In this document: one piece after another, positions 26,592 to 37,977 of the stretch | How positions within the stretch are numbered: position 1 is the stretch's first letter | Layout of the letters: each line of letters starts with the position of its first letter | Assembly (NCBI GenBank): GCA_965262255.1 | Contig: OZ253505.1 | Coordinates: 992,001 to 1,056,000 of the forward strand | Source of the DNA: JANQQC01 sp965262255 | GTDB lineage: Bacteria; Pseudomonadota; Alphaproteobacteria; Caulobacterales; Hyphomonadaceae | Direction of reading: 5' to 3' | DNA length: 64,000 nt | Notes under the pieces: model-generated | The model's input: only the letters and a program-made list of their open reading frames with translations | Database searches by the model: none | What the model was told of the DNA's origin: nothing | Program-made: the position numbers and the translations under genes

Positions 26592-29500
26592 ATGACTATT
26601 TCAAATGCTGTTTCCCAGATTGAGCGGGATTCAAATGTCGAATTTTCACCCGATCATTCTGTTGGTGGTAAAATTTCTCGTTTTGCTGGCCAGATTCTAA
26701 GCTTCGCCCCTTGTATGACTCGTTCATTAAAAGTTTCGGTTTCGTCTTTAGCTCTTGGTTCGGTGGCTTCAACAATCCTGATGGGGGGGGAGCATTTTCT
26801 CAGGTTCCTCAATGTACATCCGCTAGAAATTTTTCAACAAGAACGCTAACCATTACTTGTTCGAGTACTACGCAAACTGGCGCTTCCGTAACTGACCCAA
26901 CATGGATAAATAATGCGGCGGGTCACACCATCATTAACATACATAGTGGTACTTTATTAAGAAAAACGAGTGGTTTGCTTCCAAATTTTTTTTTTTCAAA
27001 TGTAAGAGCTGGAAGTTTTACTTTAACTCAGGCAGCGAATGGTCAAAATATTGAGGCCACAGGATCTGTGCAATCTGTTATCACTGTTTTGAGTACATTT
27101 GGCAACAACGATTATGTTGACGCAGGAAATTCTCCAATCACGATATCAGTTACTGGAAATATCTCGGTAACAAATGCCACCAACTATGCAATTAGAGCCA
27201 GTCGCACCGCTGGAGCTGCGGCAAATGCACAAACTCTAGCTACTACCATCACGATTAGCACGGCGAATATAACGGCAGGCGGCGGGGGGATTTGGACGAG
27301 AAGCAAAGGCAACGTATCGATTACGGCTGGAAACATCACGGCTTCAGGAAAACATGGAATTTCAATCAATAACGATGAAGCGAATACGAGTTCGGTAACT
27401 GTTTCTTCGGTAATAAACATCAATGTCAGTTCTATTTCTGTTTCAAACGATAATTCGAGGGCCATTCAATTTACTGTCAAAGATGCCACGATATCTGCAA
27501 GCGTTGGGCGGATCGATCACACTGGTTCAGGTTTGAACGCTCAGGGGATTCAAGTTGTAACTACTGGTACAGGTAATAATCCAATCACTGTTTCGGTAGG
27601 TTCTGCCTCCGTTCGTGAGACATTGTTTTTCTTAGGTACAGTTGTTGGTAACCGAAGGGTTACTTTCTCGTCAACAGGGACTGTAACTGCTAAACAAATT
27701 GCTAGTATATTTACTCGCGGCGACATAAACGTCGGAGTAAATTCTTTCAGTGCGCGAACGGAAGGAGGGGTATTAAACGCAATTAACCTTGATGGTAAAA
27801 ATGTAACAGTAAACACTTCTGGAACTATTAACGCCCGTTCACGGGCAGTTTATGCAAAACACTCTGGCAACGCGACGATCTCTGTTACGGGAGATATGAC
27901 GGGAACACACACCTCAGGAACAATTTTTACCACTCAAGCGACTAGTTCCACAACGACAAATGTCGTTACGATAACGACGACGGGGGATATAAATAATACT
28001 AATACAGGGGCCTTAGGAGTAATCCAGTCAAAAGGAAATGTCGGTGGGCGTGTAACTGTTTCAACGAAGAACGTAACGAGCAGTGGTTACTACGCAATCA
28101 ATATAGACTCGAACAACGGCCCTGTCAGCATAACTACGGCGGGAGCGGTAAAAGCAACGGGGTCTTCAACTAGCAAAGACATCGCGGCAATAAAAATAGA
28201 CAATAAGAATACATCTTCAACGGCCTCACCAACGGCTACGATCGTCCTGAATAGCGGTTCGGTCATCGGAACAACCGGTAAGGGCGCGATAGTTGTTACC
28301 AAGAACCAAGCTGCCGCACGAATCGCCACGACTGTTACCGTCAACTCTGGCGCTAGTATGGTCGGCTTCGTCAAACTCGGAGAAGGCAACGATGAAATAA
28401 AGTTCAATGGCGGAAGTTATACGTTGGGCGCGTCTCAGAAGATAGATGGCGGGAGTCATACGAATGATAACGATGTTCTAAACTTTAATTCTGGAACGTG
28501 GACAGTAACATCCACCAATTTCACCAACTGGGAAACTCTAAAAATCAGCTCAAGTGGAACTGCTAAGTTCCTAGGTAAGGGAGCAGGTAGCGGTCAGGAT
28601 TTGGGGTTCAATAGTGTTGTCATAGATGGCGTTCTATCTCTTCAAGACGGAACTGTTGGCGACCATCTCGATATAGCGGGAAATCTCTCAGGTAGCGGCG
28701 TGATCCACGTTGATGTCAATTTCGTTACCAAAACCTCCGACCGGGTTGTCGTATCGGGAACGGTAACTGGCAACATCAAAATCAGATTGAATGATGTAAC
28801 GCCAAGTGGTTCCCAACATGTGGTTGATACAAAAGTTAGGATCCTATCGCTAACCGGAACCGGTCAAAACGCCTCTGTATTCTCGTTAGAGAATAACGAG
28901 TTTCTTGCGGGCGGATACAAATATACGATCACCGTAACTAGTAATCGGCACATTGAGCTTAATTCGACTCGCAGTGTCCTAAGGTGCACCGAATCGAGCT
29001 CAGTTACGGGAGTGTTCAGTTGCGCGGGAACTATTTCGATACCTGAGTACATTTCAAAAACAGGCAACACAAACATTTCGGCAACACTAGCAAGCGGCGC
29101 AACGGTAACGGTTTCAACGTTCAAAGCTATAAGCATGGTCGGAAGTGCCGCCGTCACGTTCACGCAAGCGGCCAACGGAGGATCAATAAACGCCACTGGA
29201 AATGCTTCAGGTGCTATAGATGCCGCGACAACTGGAAATGGTGCAGTGAACGTCACATTGACGGGAACGGCCAATCTCCAAGGTTCAGGAACGGCGGTGC
29301 GGGCGTTTTCTTCTGGAACCGGAGCAGTCAGCGTTAGAGCCGTTCAGGTCAACGCAAATAATGCCAGTGCAACGGCGATTGAGGCTCGGGGGTCGGGTAG
29401 TAGCGTGACAGTAAGCACAACCGGAACTGTGTCTGGTGGAAAAAGTGGAATTACGGCCTTCAATCAAAGTTCGGGAACTGGATCGGTCACTGTTTCTGCA

Positions 29501-32500
29501 AGTAGAACCGTAACAGGAGGTAGTGCAACGGCCATCTACGCTTTGAATAGAGGCACGGGAGGTGTCTCAGTTACAACTTCTGCAGTTAATGCTGGCACTA
29601 ACGGGATTGATGTTCGAAATTTTGCTGGTGGAGCGATTACTATTGTCGCGAACGGAGCAGTTGCCGCAAGTGGATCCGGCGATAAACATGCAGGGATATT
29701 TCTCAATAATGATGCTAGCGGTGGTGCTATATCCGTTGCAGTTGGGAGTAATGGCAGTTTAAGTGGACATAACGGCGTATTTATTGACGATAAAGGTGGG
29801 GCTAGAGTAACTGTAAATGCAACAGGCAATGTCACTGGTGTTGGAGGCGATGGCGTTTATGTCAATAAGACAGGCTCAGGTGGAGTCTCAGTTACAGCTT
29901 CAGCACTTATTGCTGGCACTAATGGGATTGATGTTCGTAATTTTGCTGGTGGAGCGATTTCCGTAGTAGCAAATGGAGCAGTTACGGCAAATGGATCAGG
30001 CGATAAACATGCCGGAATATTTCTCAATAATGATGCTAGCGGTGGCGCTGTATCCGTTACAGTAGTGAGTAATGGCAGTTTAAGTGGGCATAACGGTGTT
30101 TTCGTTGACGATAAGGGTGGTGCTAGAGTAACTGTAAATGCAACAGGTAATGTCACTGGGATTCGAGGCGATGGCGTTTATGTCAGCAAGACAGGCTCTG
30201 GTACTGTTCTACTGAATGTCGGTCAAGTGACGGGTAAAAAACGAGGTATTTTTATAAATCATACCAACACGGGAACGATTACAGCCACAGCAACTAAACT
30301 CGTGCGTTCAACGGCAAATGCAGGGGCATTCTCGGGTATTGAGGTTATCAATTCTGGAGATAATATTGACCTTGCTGTCGCCGGAGTCACCGGAGCTAAA
30401 CACGGCGTAGAAGCGAAAACCACAACAACGGGATCCATCTCAATTGTAACGTCAGGTGCGATCACCGGACAAACAGACGGGATAAGAGCTTTTGTGGAGG
30501 GTCAAGGAAATGTTTCAGTCACGGTGTCAGGAAATATCACGTCTGGCGACCAAGGAGTTGCGATTAACACAAAAGCAGGTAGTGGGACAACGACAATAGT
30601 CATCAATGGAGGAGATATAGGAGGACAAAAATCTATCAAAAATCTCAACGGTTCTTCCGTTATCACGGTCAACAATACTGCCGAACTTAAAGGCGATGTG
30701 GAACTGGGGGGAGGTGCTGATCAGCTCACCATTAATAGTACCAAGTTCAACTCGTCAATCCGTTTAGATGGCGGTGAAGATGTATCTACGGATAGTTCGA
30801 TTGATATTCTAACATTCAGTTCAGGAACCGTAAGGGCAGTCGCGACCAATTTAAGAAATTGGGAAAGAATAACTGTCGCTAGCGGTGCAACGCTTAAATT
30901 CAACGCATCCAATACAGTGACTGCTGAGGAACTTCGCCTACTAGGAACTTTGTCACTCCAAGATGGTGACACGAATGATCGCCTTATTACTACCGGAAAC
31001 TTCACCACGCTAGGAAACAACGTAACAGGAACTATTGTAATCGACGTTAACTTTGCAACCGGTGCCTCCGATACAATCACCGTTCGAGGCAATATGACAG
31101 GTAGAAAACAATTAAACGTAAGAGACATTACGCCTTCTAATAATTCGAATCGAACAGAAAACCCAATCTCCATAATAACCGTTACAGGAACAGTCACCTC
31201 GAATGCATTGACACTCAGTCCAACTCGTATTCGGTCTGGTGGATACTTCTACACTCTGAGTTTCGATTCCACTACTAAATCGTTCAGACTGCTTGGAGAA
31301 GCAGGCGTCACGAACTGTCAAGGAACGTCGACTGCAGGAACATTTAACTGTTCTGGTGCTATTACGGGTTTAGAAAATATCATTGCTCGCGGAAACGAGA
31401 ATTTGATCGCTAACCTTGCTAGGTCGGCGACGGTTTCGGTGAGTTCCGATGTTGCCATATCTATGTCCGGAAAAGCATCGGTTACGTTCACTCAAGAAGC
31501 CAATGGAGGAGCCTTAACGGCTTCTGGAACAGCCAGCGGCGTAATTCTAGCCTCAACCACGGGGAACGGAACGGTTTCAGTTCAATTAACGGGTACGGCG
31601 ACTCTAACCGGAGCCGGGTCTGCGATAAAAGCAACATCCACTGGAAACGGTAATGTAACAATAACTGTAGCAAATGTCGTTGCGAGTAATGCAGCTGGCA
31701 TAGCGATCGAAGCAGAAGGCCGTGGCCGACAAGTCAGCGTTAATGCGTCTGCAACCTCTGGTGGACGTAATGGAATCGTTGCGAAGAATACCGGAACGAA
31801 CGGCTCAGTAACGATTAATGCTACGGGATCAACCACCGGAGGAACGGTAGGGATTGATGCTACGGCGACTAGAGGAAGTATTGCAGTGAACGCGACTTCT
31901 GTTTCGGGAGGTGTTGTCGCGAAAAATGCTGGCGGAACCGGTAACGTTAGTGTGACGACGACAGGTAATGTCACTGGAAGTCGATCCGTTGCTTTGGATG
32001 TCGAAAATCTCGGTCGAGGAACAATAGCTGTGACCACCTCAGCGACAGTTACGGCAACTGCCGTTGGTAACGCAAATGTGAACGCGGGAAGCATAAACGT
32101 TAATGCCGGAGCGAATGTTACAAGCGTAACTATTTCTGCGAACAATGTATCTGGGGTTCGCCACGCAGTACGATCAATAAACAATGGCTCGGGACCAACG
32201 TCGATTATGTTGAATGGAACGGTTCAGAGTCAGAGTGCGAGCGCTATACATGCTCAGAACACTGGTTCAGGAGCAATTAGCATTACGCTAGCAGGCGCAG
32301 TCACAGGAGGAACACAAGGCGCGGCCATCGACACACTGACTGACGGAGGCGCGACCAATATCACTCTAAATTCGGGAGCCGTCATTTCCGGAACAATTGC
32401 CATTCGTAACGATGAGGGAGCATCTGTTGTGAATGTAAATACGGGGGCATCAATCTCTGGAGCAGTTAGATTGGGAGCAGGAGCTGATACCCTAACTTTT

Positions 32501-33964
32501 GCCGAACCGACATTTGGAACATCGATATTAGATGGAGGGGATGATAGTGGTAACACGCAACCTGAAGACATTTTGACGTTTAATGGAGGTACATTCTCAG
32601 CAACTATGACACAAGACCGATGGTTGAACTGGGAAAAGATTGTAGTTGGTAATCAAGCCACCGTGAGTTTCAGTGGGTCTGATAATCATGTGGATGCGAC
32701 AGACTTTGATCTTAAAGGAACGGTTTCTCTTCAAAATGGTACTGTCCAAGACGGCGTAACATTCCGATCAAACCTCGTCGGAGGAGGGATCATTAAGCTG
32801 GATGCAAATTTCTATACAGGGTCAGCAGACTTAGTCAATATCGTTAACAATGTTACTGGGACAACACAACTGGACATCAGAGATGTTTCTACACAGACTG
32901 GGGGTGAAGAAGACAAGGCTATTGTCATTGTAGATGTGTCTGGCACAGCCTCAGCGACGGCATTTGAAATTATGCGAAATCCGCAATCATCAGGGGCTTA
33001 TGATTACGAATTGACGTTCAATAGTACGGATACAACTTTTTCCGTCACAAGAAAACACGCAGCTAGCAGTGTTATGCTTGTGGCTGCACCGATTGCTTTG
33101 CTTGATGGATTTACAAGAGCATCAACTCTGTATGAGCGTCGTACAGTCGACACCAATGCCCCTTACTGGAGCAGAGTATTCTCTAGGAGTAATGGTTACG
33201 GTACAGCCCGTGAAGGTTCAGCAGAATATGAGTCTTCAAACACCGGCTTCCAGATAGGATATGATCTAGCGACAACCGAAAATGATTTCGGAACTGTCGT
33301 TTATGGTACAACCATTCAATACAATAGTATGGAAGTAGATGTTTTGGCTTTCAACGTTGCAGGAACATATACGGCAAAAGGTTTCGGAATTGGAGGAACA
33401 GCGACTGTTTATATGAAGGACGGAACCTACTTTGACACCCAACTTCAATACAACCAAGTTTCAGCGGATTTCGAAGTGGGTAACAGTATTGGAACAGTAC
33501 TTGATGGTCATGAGTCTACTGCAATGCTTCTCAGTGCAGAGGTCGGAAAACGATACCCAATCAATGATGAATACACGCTTCTATACAGCGGGCAACTGAA
33601 CTGGGGTAATGTCGACGGAGGAAATACTGCAACAGCTAGAGGGCAGTCCGTAGATTTCGGAGGGGATTCAAACTTGACATTAAGAGGTGGGGCAAGAATT
33701 GAGTATAAGAGCGATGCCAATCAATTCTATGGACTCGCTAATTTATACATAGACACATTGGACTCATGGGATATCACCTTCGCGACCGAAACCTTCTCAG
33801 ACAGTAAGGGAACAGTGTTAGCGGAAATAGGATTCGGAGGTGAGGTTGAATTATCTCCGACTTCAGCGTGGTTTGGACAAGCGGCATTCAAGACTAGTTT
33901 GAAAGGTGGTGTCGAGAAACGAGATTCAACCTATCTTTCTACAGGGATTAGGTGGTCTTGGTAG
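26592..33964 (+). CDS. Giant autotransporter adhesin, out of frame here at a G8 tract
   Basis: ATG 26592 has AAGAGG 8 nt upstream. It encodes a long N-terminal extension, then a signal-peptide core (KVSVSSLALGSVASTILMGG), and runs out at 26849. The passenger lies in another frame, open to 33964. Adding one G to the G8 run (26783-26790) joins them into about 2457 residues. The passenger is built of Gly/Ala/Thr/Ser-rich beta-helix repeats in three large modules. Each of the three starts with a cysteine pair and ends with a LGxGxD block. The last 270 residues are an autotransporter barrel ending GIRWSW. A secreted surface adhesin is inferred. Confidence 0.88.
26783..26790 (+). repeat. G8 tract at the signal peptide/passenger junction
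   Basis: Eight G residues. The ATG 26592 frame enters as ATG-GGG-GGG-GAG and stops at 26849. With nine G it reads ATG-GGG-GGG-GGA-GCA and continues into the passenger (MGGGAFSQVPQC). The frame switch falls exactly on the tract. Confidence 0.85.
26986..26996 (+). repeat. T11 tract early in the autotransporter passenger
   Basis: Eleven T residues encode the Phe-Phe-Phe of PNFFFSN. The frame is open through it at this length. It is a second possible slippage site in the same gene. Confidence 0.6.
29564..30205 (+). repeat. Two tandem 321-bp repeats in the autotransporter passenger
   Basis: The 107-residue unit (VSVT...NAGTNGIDVRNFAGGA...SGSGDKHAGIFLNNDASGGA...VYVNKTGSG) occurs twice with few changes: IAGTNGIDVRNFAGGA and NGSGDKHAGIFLNNDASGGA in the second. 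Offset is exactly 321 bp. Recent duplication could expand or shrink the passenger by recombination. Confidence 0.85.
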
Positions 33965-35239
33965 CGCTTTTTGATTGGTCTCATTGAACAGTATGAACAA
34001 TTTTCCCTTTTATTAAAGGAACTAATCTCATAGTCGATAAACAAATGCAAAAGCCTGGCTCAAAAAATGAGAACTATTTCGATTTAAAAATCGACTAGTA
34101 TGACTATCTCTCTTGTTCAATTTCCAGACAAATGCTTGCATAATCCCTCTGGGATATCCACATCTTCCGTGCCGACTGCGCTATGCGAGATCAAGCAAAA
34201 CGCAAGGAACATTATCAGTAACAAAATCTTTACTGAGCATAATGGATTGTGTTGCGAAGACAATCTAACGCTCCAACCAACGATGCGGCTATTTTAAGCG
34301 GATATGGCAATACTCAGAAATAGTTTGTGACATAATCTGTACAAGGGATACACTAGACTTGCTCCAACCAAGTCTCCGCAATTCGTCAAACTTTACCCGA
34401 TTCTTAAAAGACTTTCAAACGTATGAGTATGAAAATTCGCCCAAAACCAACGAAAAAACATTTCTACTGATGGTGGCTGCCGTGCGAACAGACAAGCAAT
34501 TTTCTCCGCGTCTTGCATAATGTGTTCCCTTGCGCAAACCTCAATTCCTGATGACTAATTGACCTAACTGTGTTTGACTAGAATATCATTCTACTGGGGA
34601 AAATCACAGACCGATTCTGTCAATGATTCAAAAACACTGCTGACTAACACATCAGGTAATGGGCCATATCTGCAAAGCGGCTTTCAAAGACTAAACTGGC
34701 AAATGCAATAAAAAATTAGGGAATAATATATAACTTGACACATATCATTGGATTATCTACTTCGCTCCCTTTCTTCGACTGCCGGGCTTACATGAAACTA
34801 GTCTGACTCCCCTCACTTCACTGATCAATAAGGTCTCCTTTCATCGCTTTGTAGTCGTCCGGAAGATCGCAACGGCCTATTCACGAATATCAATGTCGAA
34901 TTCTTCCAAAACAGTCCCCGTCATGTCCATGAAATCTTCTCCTCAATTCTTACAACAGAATGTTTGTTTGCCAGATCTACGACATTCTGTCACTCTTTTG
35001 CTCTAACAAAGATTGCATTCAATGCCGATTCCTAAGCGTTAGTTTACTTATGAATGTGTCAAATCGTATATAGCACCCATAAAGAATTACAAAATTCAGC
35101 AAAGGAATAACTGATACCAAAAACTAGTGAGGGAAGCCAATTTTATTGGGAATAGCCTTCGATTACTCTGCGCCCAAACAATCGTCAAAATAAAGATTTC
35201 GTTTGCAAATACACTTAGTCACCTTATAGATTAAGCATT
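33965..35239. other. 1.3-kb stretch without a recognisable gene
   Basis: Short frames only (the longest is 65 codons at 34100, no ribosome site or family match). TCGATTTAAAAATCGA near 34078 could be a transcript-end hairpin for the autotransporter. I see no tRNA, repeat or transposon end. Confidence 0.5.
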
Positions 35240-36127
35240 ATGCCGGTTTCAGATAACAATCCTCTTGACTCAACCCTCTGTTCGGTTGAAAACCGAGGAG
35301 TCTTATTGATTCAAGGGGACGATGCCGTTAGTTTTCTCGACCGTGTCGTCACGTGCAGTGTTTCTAACCTCAATGATCGTCACGCCGGAACTGGAGCACT
35401 GCTTACGCCACAAGGCAAAATCAACTCAGACTTCCTAATCTTCAAAGATAAAGACACCCTATACCTTGATACGCATGTCGACCAAATCGATAACCTGTCT
35501 AAGCAGTTTCGAATGCTAAAAATGAGAGCGAGAGTCGAAATACGCCATGCAGATGAGTTAGTAGTGTTCTCCTTAATCACCCAGTCAGTTCCCAGTTTCC
35601 CAGAACTTCCAAATTCTATCGTCTATGAAGATCCTAGATTTAGGTCTCAAAAACCTTTGGGAAACGACAAAATTTATCGCGTATTCCTAAACCAGAGCGA
35701 TAGAAGACATATAGAAACAAGCAAATTTATCGCCAATAAGGCAAACTCGCATTTCCAGACACTTAGAATTTTAGCGGGGGTTCCAGAAATTGGTTATGAC
35801 TATGGCAGCAAAGAAGTTTTTCCGACAGACGTGAACTTGGATATCTATGGCGGAATCGACTACAGTAAAGGTTGCTTCATCGGGCAAGAAGTTGTCAGCA
35901 GAATGCGTCGGCGAGGAACGATCCGTAAGCGTACGATGAACATTGTCGGGGATTCTCTTGAAAAAAATGCTGAGATTCGATCAAACACTTTAATCGGAAC
36001 GATCACTAGCGTTTCAGGAAACACCGGTTTGGCATGTATAAGAATTGACAAACTTAACGATGAGAAAGCCTATACTGCGAACGACAGACCCATAGAAATT
36101 AAGTTGCCTGCTTGGCTCAATCAATAA
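35240..36127 (+). CDS. ygfZ: YgfZ/GcvT family folate-binding protein
   Basis: 295 residues. It begins like an aminomethyltransferase (VLLIQGDDAVSFLDR) and carries the YgfZ signature KGCFIGQEVVSRMRRRG with the conserved cysteine. YgfZ uses tetrahydrofolate and helps iron-sulfur cluster enzymes such as MiaB, also encoded in this window. Length is near normal. It is followed 21 bp later by tag. Confidence 0.9.
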   Translation: MPVSDNNPLDSTLCSVENRGVLLIQGDDAVSFLDRVVTCSVSNLNDRHAGTGALLTPQGKINSDFLIFKDKDTLYLDTHVDQIDNLSKQFRMLKMRARVEIRHADELVVFSLITQSVPSFPELPNSIVYEDPRFRSQKPLGNDKIYRVFLNQSDRRHIETSKFIANKANSHFQTLRILAGVPEIGYDYGSKEVFPTDVNLDIYGGIDYSKGCFIGQEVVSRMRRRGTIRKRTMNIVGDSLEKNAEIRSNTLIGTITSVSGNTGLACIRIDKLNDEKAYTANDRPIEIKLPAWLNQ

Positions 36128-36148
36128 TTAATCAAGAGGTGATAGAAC

Positions 36149-36733
36149 ATGAATACACCAGAAATTCCATGTGGGTGGGCCCCTATCTCAGATGAATTAT
36201 ATAGGCATTACCACGATACTGAGTGGGGTGTTCCAGTGAAAGAGTCTAAGGCGCTATGGGCTAAACTCCAACTCGATGGAATGCAGGCTGGATTATCGTG
36301 GATCACTATACTTCGCAAAAAAGAAGCGATTATGAAGGAACTCGACGGCCTAAATCCTGAGTCGCTAGCAGCTTGGAACGATAAGCGAATTGAACGAGCG
36401 CTGAAAAATCCTGAAATAATTCGATCGAGATTAAAAATATCTGCTTGCGTATCTAATGCTCGGATATTCGTCAATAACCAGAACGAAGGACAAGACTTCT
36501 CCGATTTCTGCTGGTCTTATGTTGACCATAAGCCAAAGGTCAGCGCTCTTACTGACTACCGCAAAGTTCCCACACAAACGCCTATCTCGGAGGCTCTGTC
36601 TAAAGATATGAAGAAGAAAGGTTATAAATTTGTTGGACCGGTTATTGTCTATGCTTGGATGCAAGCCGTCGGAATAGTCAACGACCATGAACTCGCTTGC
36701 CCGCGTCGCCAAGAAATTATAAATCTTTACTAA
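36149..36733 (+). CDS. tag: DNA-3-methyladenine glycosylase I
   Basis: 194 residues. It excises 3-methyladenine from alkylated DNA. Tag motifs: CGWAPISDELYRHYHDTEWG at the N-terminus (zinc-ligand Cys and His), LDGMQAGLSWITIL with the catalytic region, GPVIVYAWMQAVG, and the final zinc ligands in NDHELACPR. GAGGTG lies before the ATG, 21 bp after ygfZ. Confidence 0.95.
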   Translation: MNTPEIPCGWAPISDELYRHYHDTEWGVPVKESKALWAKLQLDGMQAGLSWITILRKKEAIMKELDGLNPESLAAWNDKRIERALKNPEIIRSRLKISACVSNARIFVNNQNEGQDFSDFCWSYVDHKPKVSALTDYRKVPTQTPISEALSKDMKKKGYKFVGPVIVYAWMQAVGIVNDHELACPRRQEIINLY

Positions 36734-36829
36734 GGTTTACAATAGTTTATACTTGGTCAAGGAAAATCCAACTCGTATTATTGCACAAGTGAAACTTCAT
36801 TGAAACGCAAACACTAAAGAGAAAAATTT

Positions 36830-37951
36830 ATGAATACTCCTGTGATTTCCGCGACAGGTCTGTGGACACCCCCAAACTCTGTCTCTAACGAAGAACTCGT
36901 CGAAAGTTTCAATCTCTGGGTTGATAACTGGAATCGAGATAATGCAGCGCTGATTGAACAAGGAAACCTAGCGGCAAAAGAACACTCATCGGTTGAGTTT
37001 ATAGAGAAAGCCTCCGGAATTAAATCGCGATACGTGATCGACAAATCCGGTATTGTCGACCCCGAAATCATGTGTCCTCGGATTCCTGAACGATCTAACG
37101 AGGACATCTCTGTTCTGGCTGAGATTGCTGTTAAAGCGTCTAAGCAAGCCCTCGACACTGTAGGTCGTGAAGCTAGCGATATTGATGCTGTTTTGTGTGC
37201 AGCGTCAAATATGCAACGAGCCTACCCCGCAATGGCAGTCGAAATTCAAGATGCACTCGGTTGTGGTGGATTTGCATTCGATATGAATGTTGCCTGCTCA
37301 TCAGCGACATTTGGTATCCAGACTGCTTTTGATTACGTTCGCTCAGGATCAGTTAAATCTGTTCTAGTGGTTAATCCCGAAATCTGTTCTGGTCATCTCA
37401 ATTTCACCGATAGAGATAGTCATTTTATTTTCGGAGATGTTGCAACAGCTATCCTCATCGAGGCGGAGGAAAGAGCTCCCGCTAAGCATTGGAAGATACT
37501 AGGTACAAAGTTGCTAACGCAATTCTCCAACAATATTCGTAACAATTTTGGCTTTCTTAACCGGTGCGCTCCCGAAGGTATAGGCGCAACCGACAAATTA
37601 TTTGTACAAGAAGGCCGAAAAGTATTCAAAGAGGTTATTCCGATGGTTGCGAATATGATTCAAGGAGAGATGGAAAGGCTCGAACTAAAGTCAGATGATT
37701 TGCGTCGTATGTGGCTCCATCAAGCCAATGCAGGTATGAATCGATTGATCGCGGCTAGAGTCTTGGGTCATGAACCCAGCGAAGACGAAAGTCCTACCGT
37801 GCTTGATACGTATGCGAACACGTCATCTGCAGGGTCAATTATCGCGTTTCACAAACATTCATCCGATTTCGTTGCCGGAGACATCGGATTAATATGCTCG
37901 TTCGGTGCTGGCTACTCTGCTGGAACAGCATTTGTTCAAAGAGTTATGTAA
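36830..37951 (+). CDS. 3-oxoacyl-ACP synthase III-like (FabH family) enzyme
   Basis: 373 residues. The thiolase-fold catalytic triad is complete: cysteine in NVACSSATFGIQ, histidine in LHQANAGMN, asparagine in TYANTSSAGS. The N-terminus (SATGLWTPPNSVSN) and the 40-residue insertion around EHSSVEFIEKASG mark the longer alphaproteobacterial KAS III subgroup. It condenses acyl-CoA with malonyl-ACP to start fatty acid synthesis; the exact primer is not known. GAGAAA precedes the ATG. Confidence 0.85.
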   Translation: MNTPVISATGLWTPPNSVSNEELVESFNLWVDNWNRDNAALIEQGNLAAKEHSSVEFIEKASGIKSRYVIDKSGIVDPEIMCPRIPERSNEDISVLAEIAVKASKQALDTVGREASDIDAVLCAASNMQRAYPAMAVEIQDALGCGGFAFDMNVACSSATFGIQTAFDYVRSGSVKSVLVVNPEICSGHLNFTDRDSHFIFGDVATAILIEAEERAPAKHWKILGTKLLTQFSNNIRNNFGFLNRCAPEGIGATDKLFVQEGRKVFKEVIPMVANMIQGEMERLELKSDDLRRMWLHQANAGMNRLIAARVLGHEPSEDESPTVLDTYANTSSAGSIIAFHKHSSDFVAGDIGLICSFGAGYSAGTAFVQRVM

Positions 37952-37977
37952 TCGCTCTTAGTTTGTTTTTACAGAAA

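Noticed and set aside
27184..32571. Several long antisense frames inside the autotransporter gene
   Set aside because: They mirror the repetitive Thr/Val/Gly codons of the passenger, have no ribosome sites and resemble no protein family.
34100..34297. 65-codon frame after the autotransporter
   Set aside because: Too short, no ribosome site, no similarity I can recognise.
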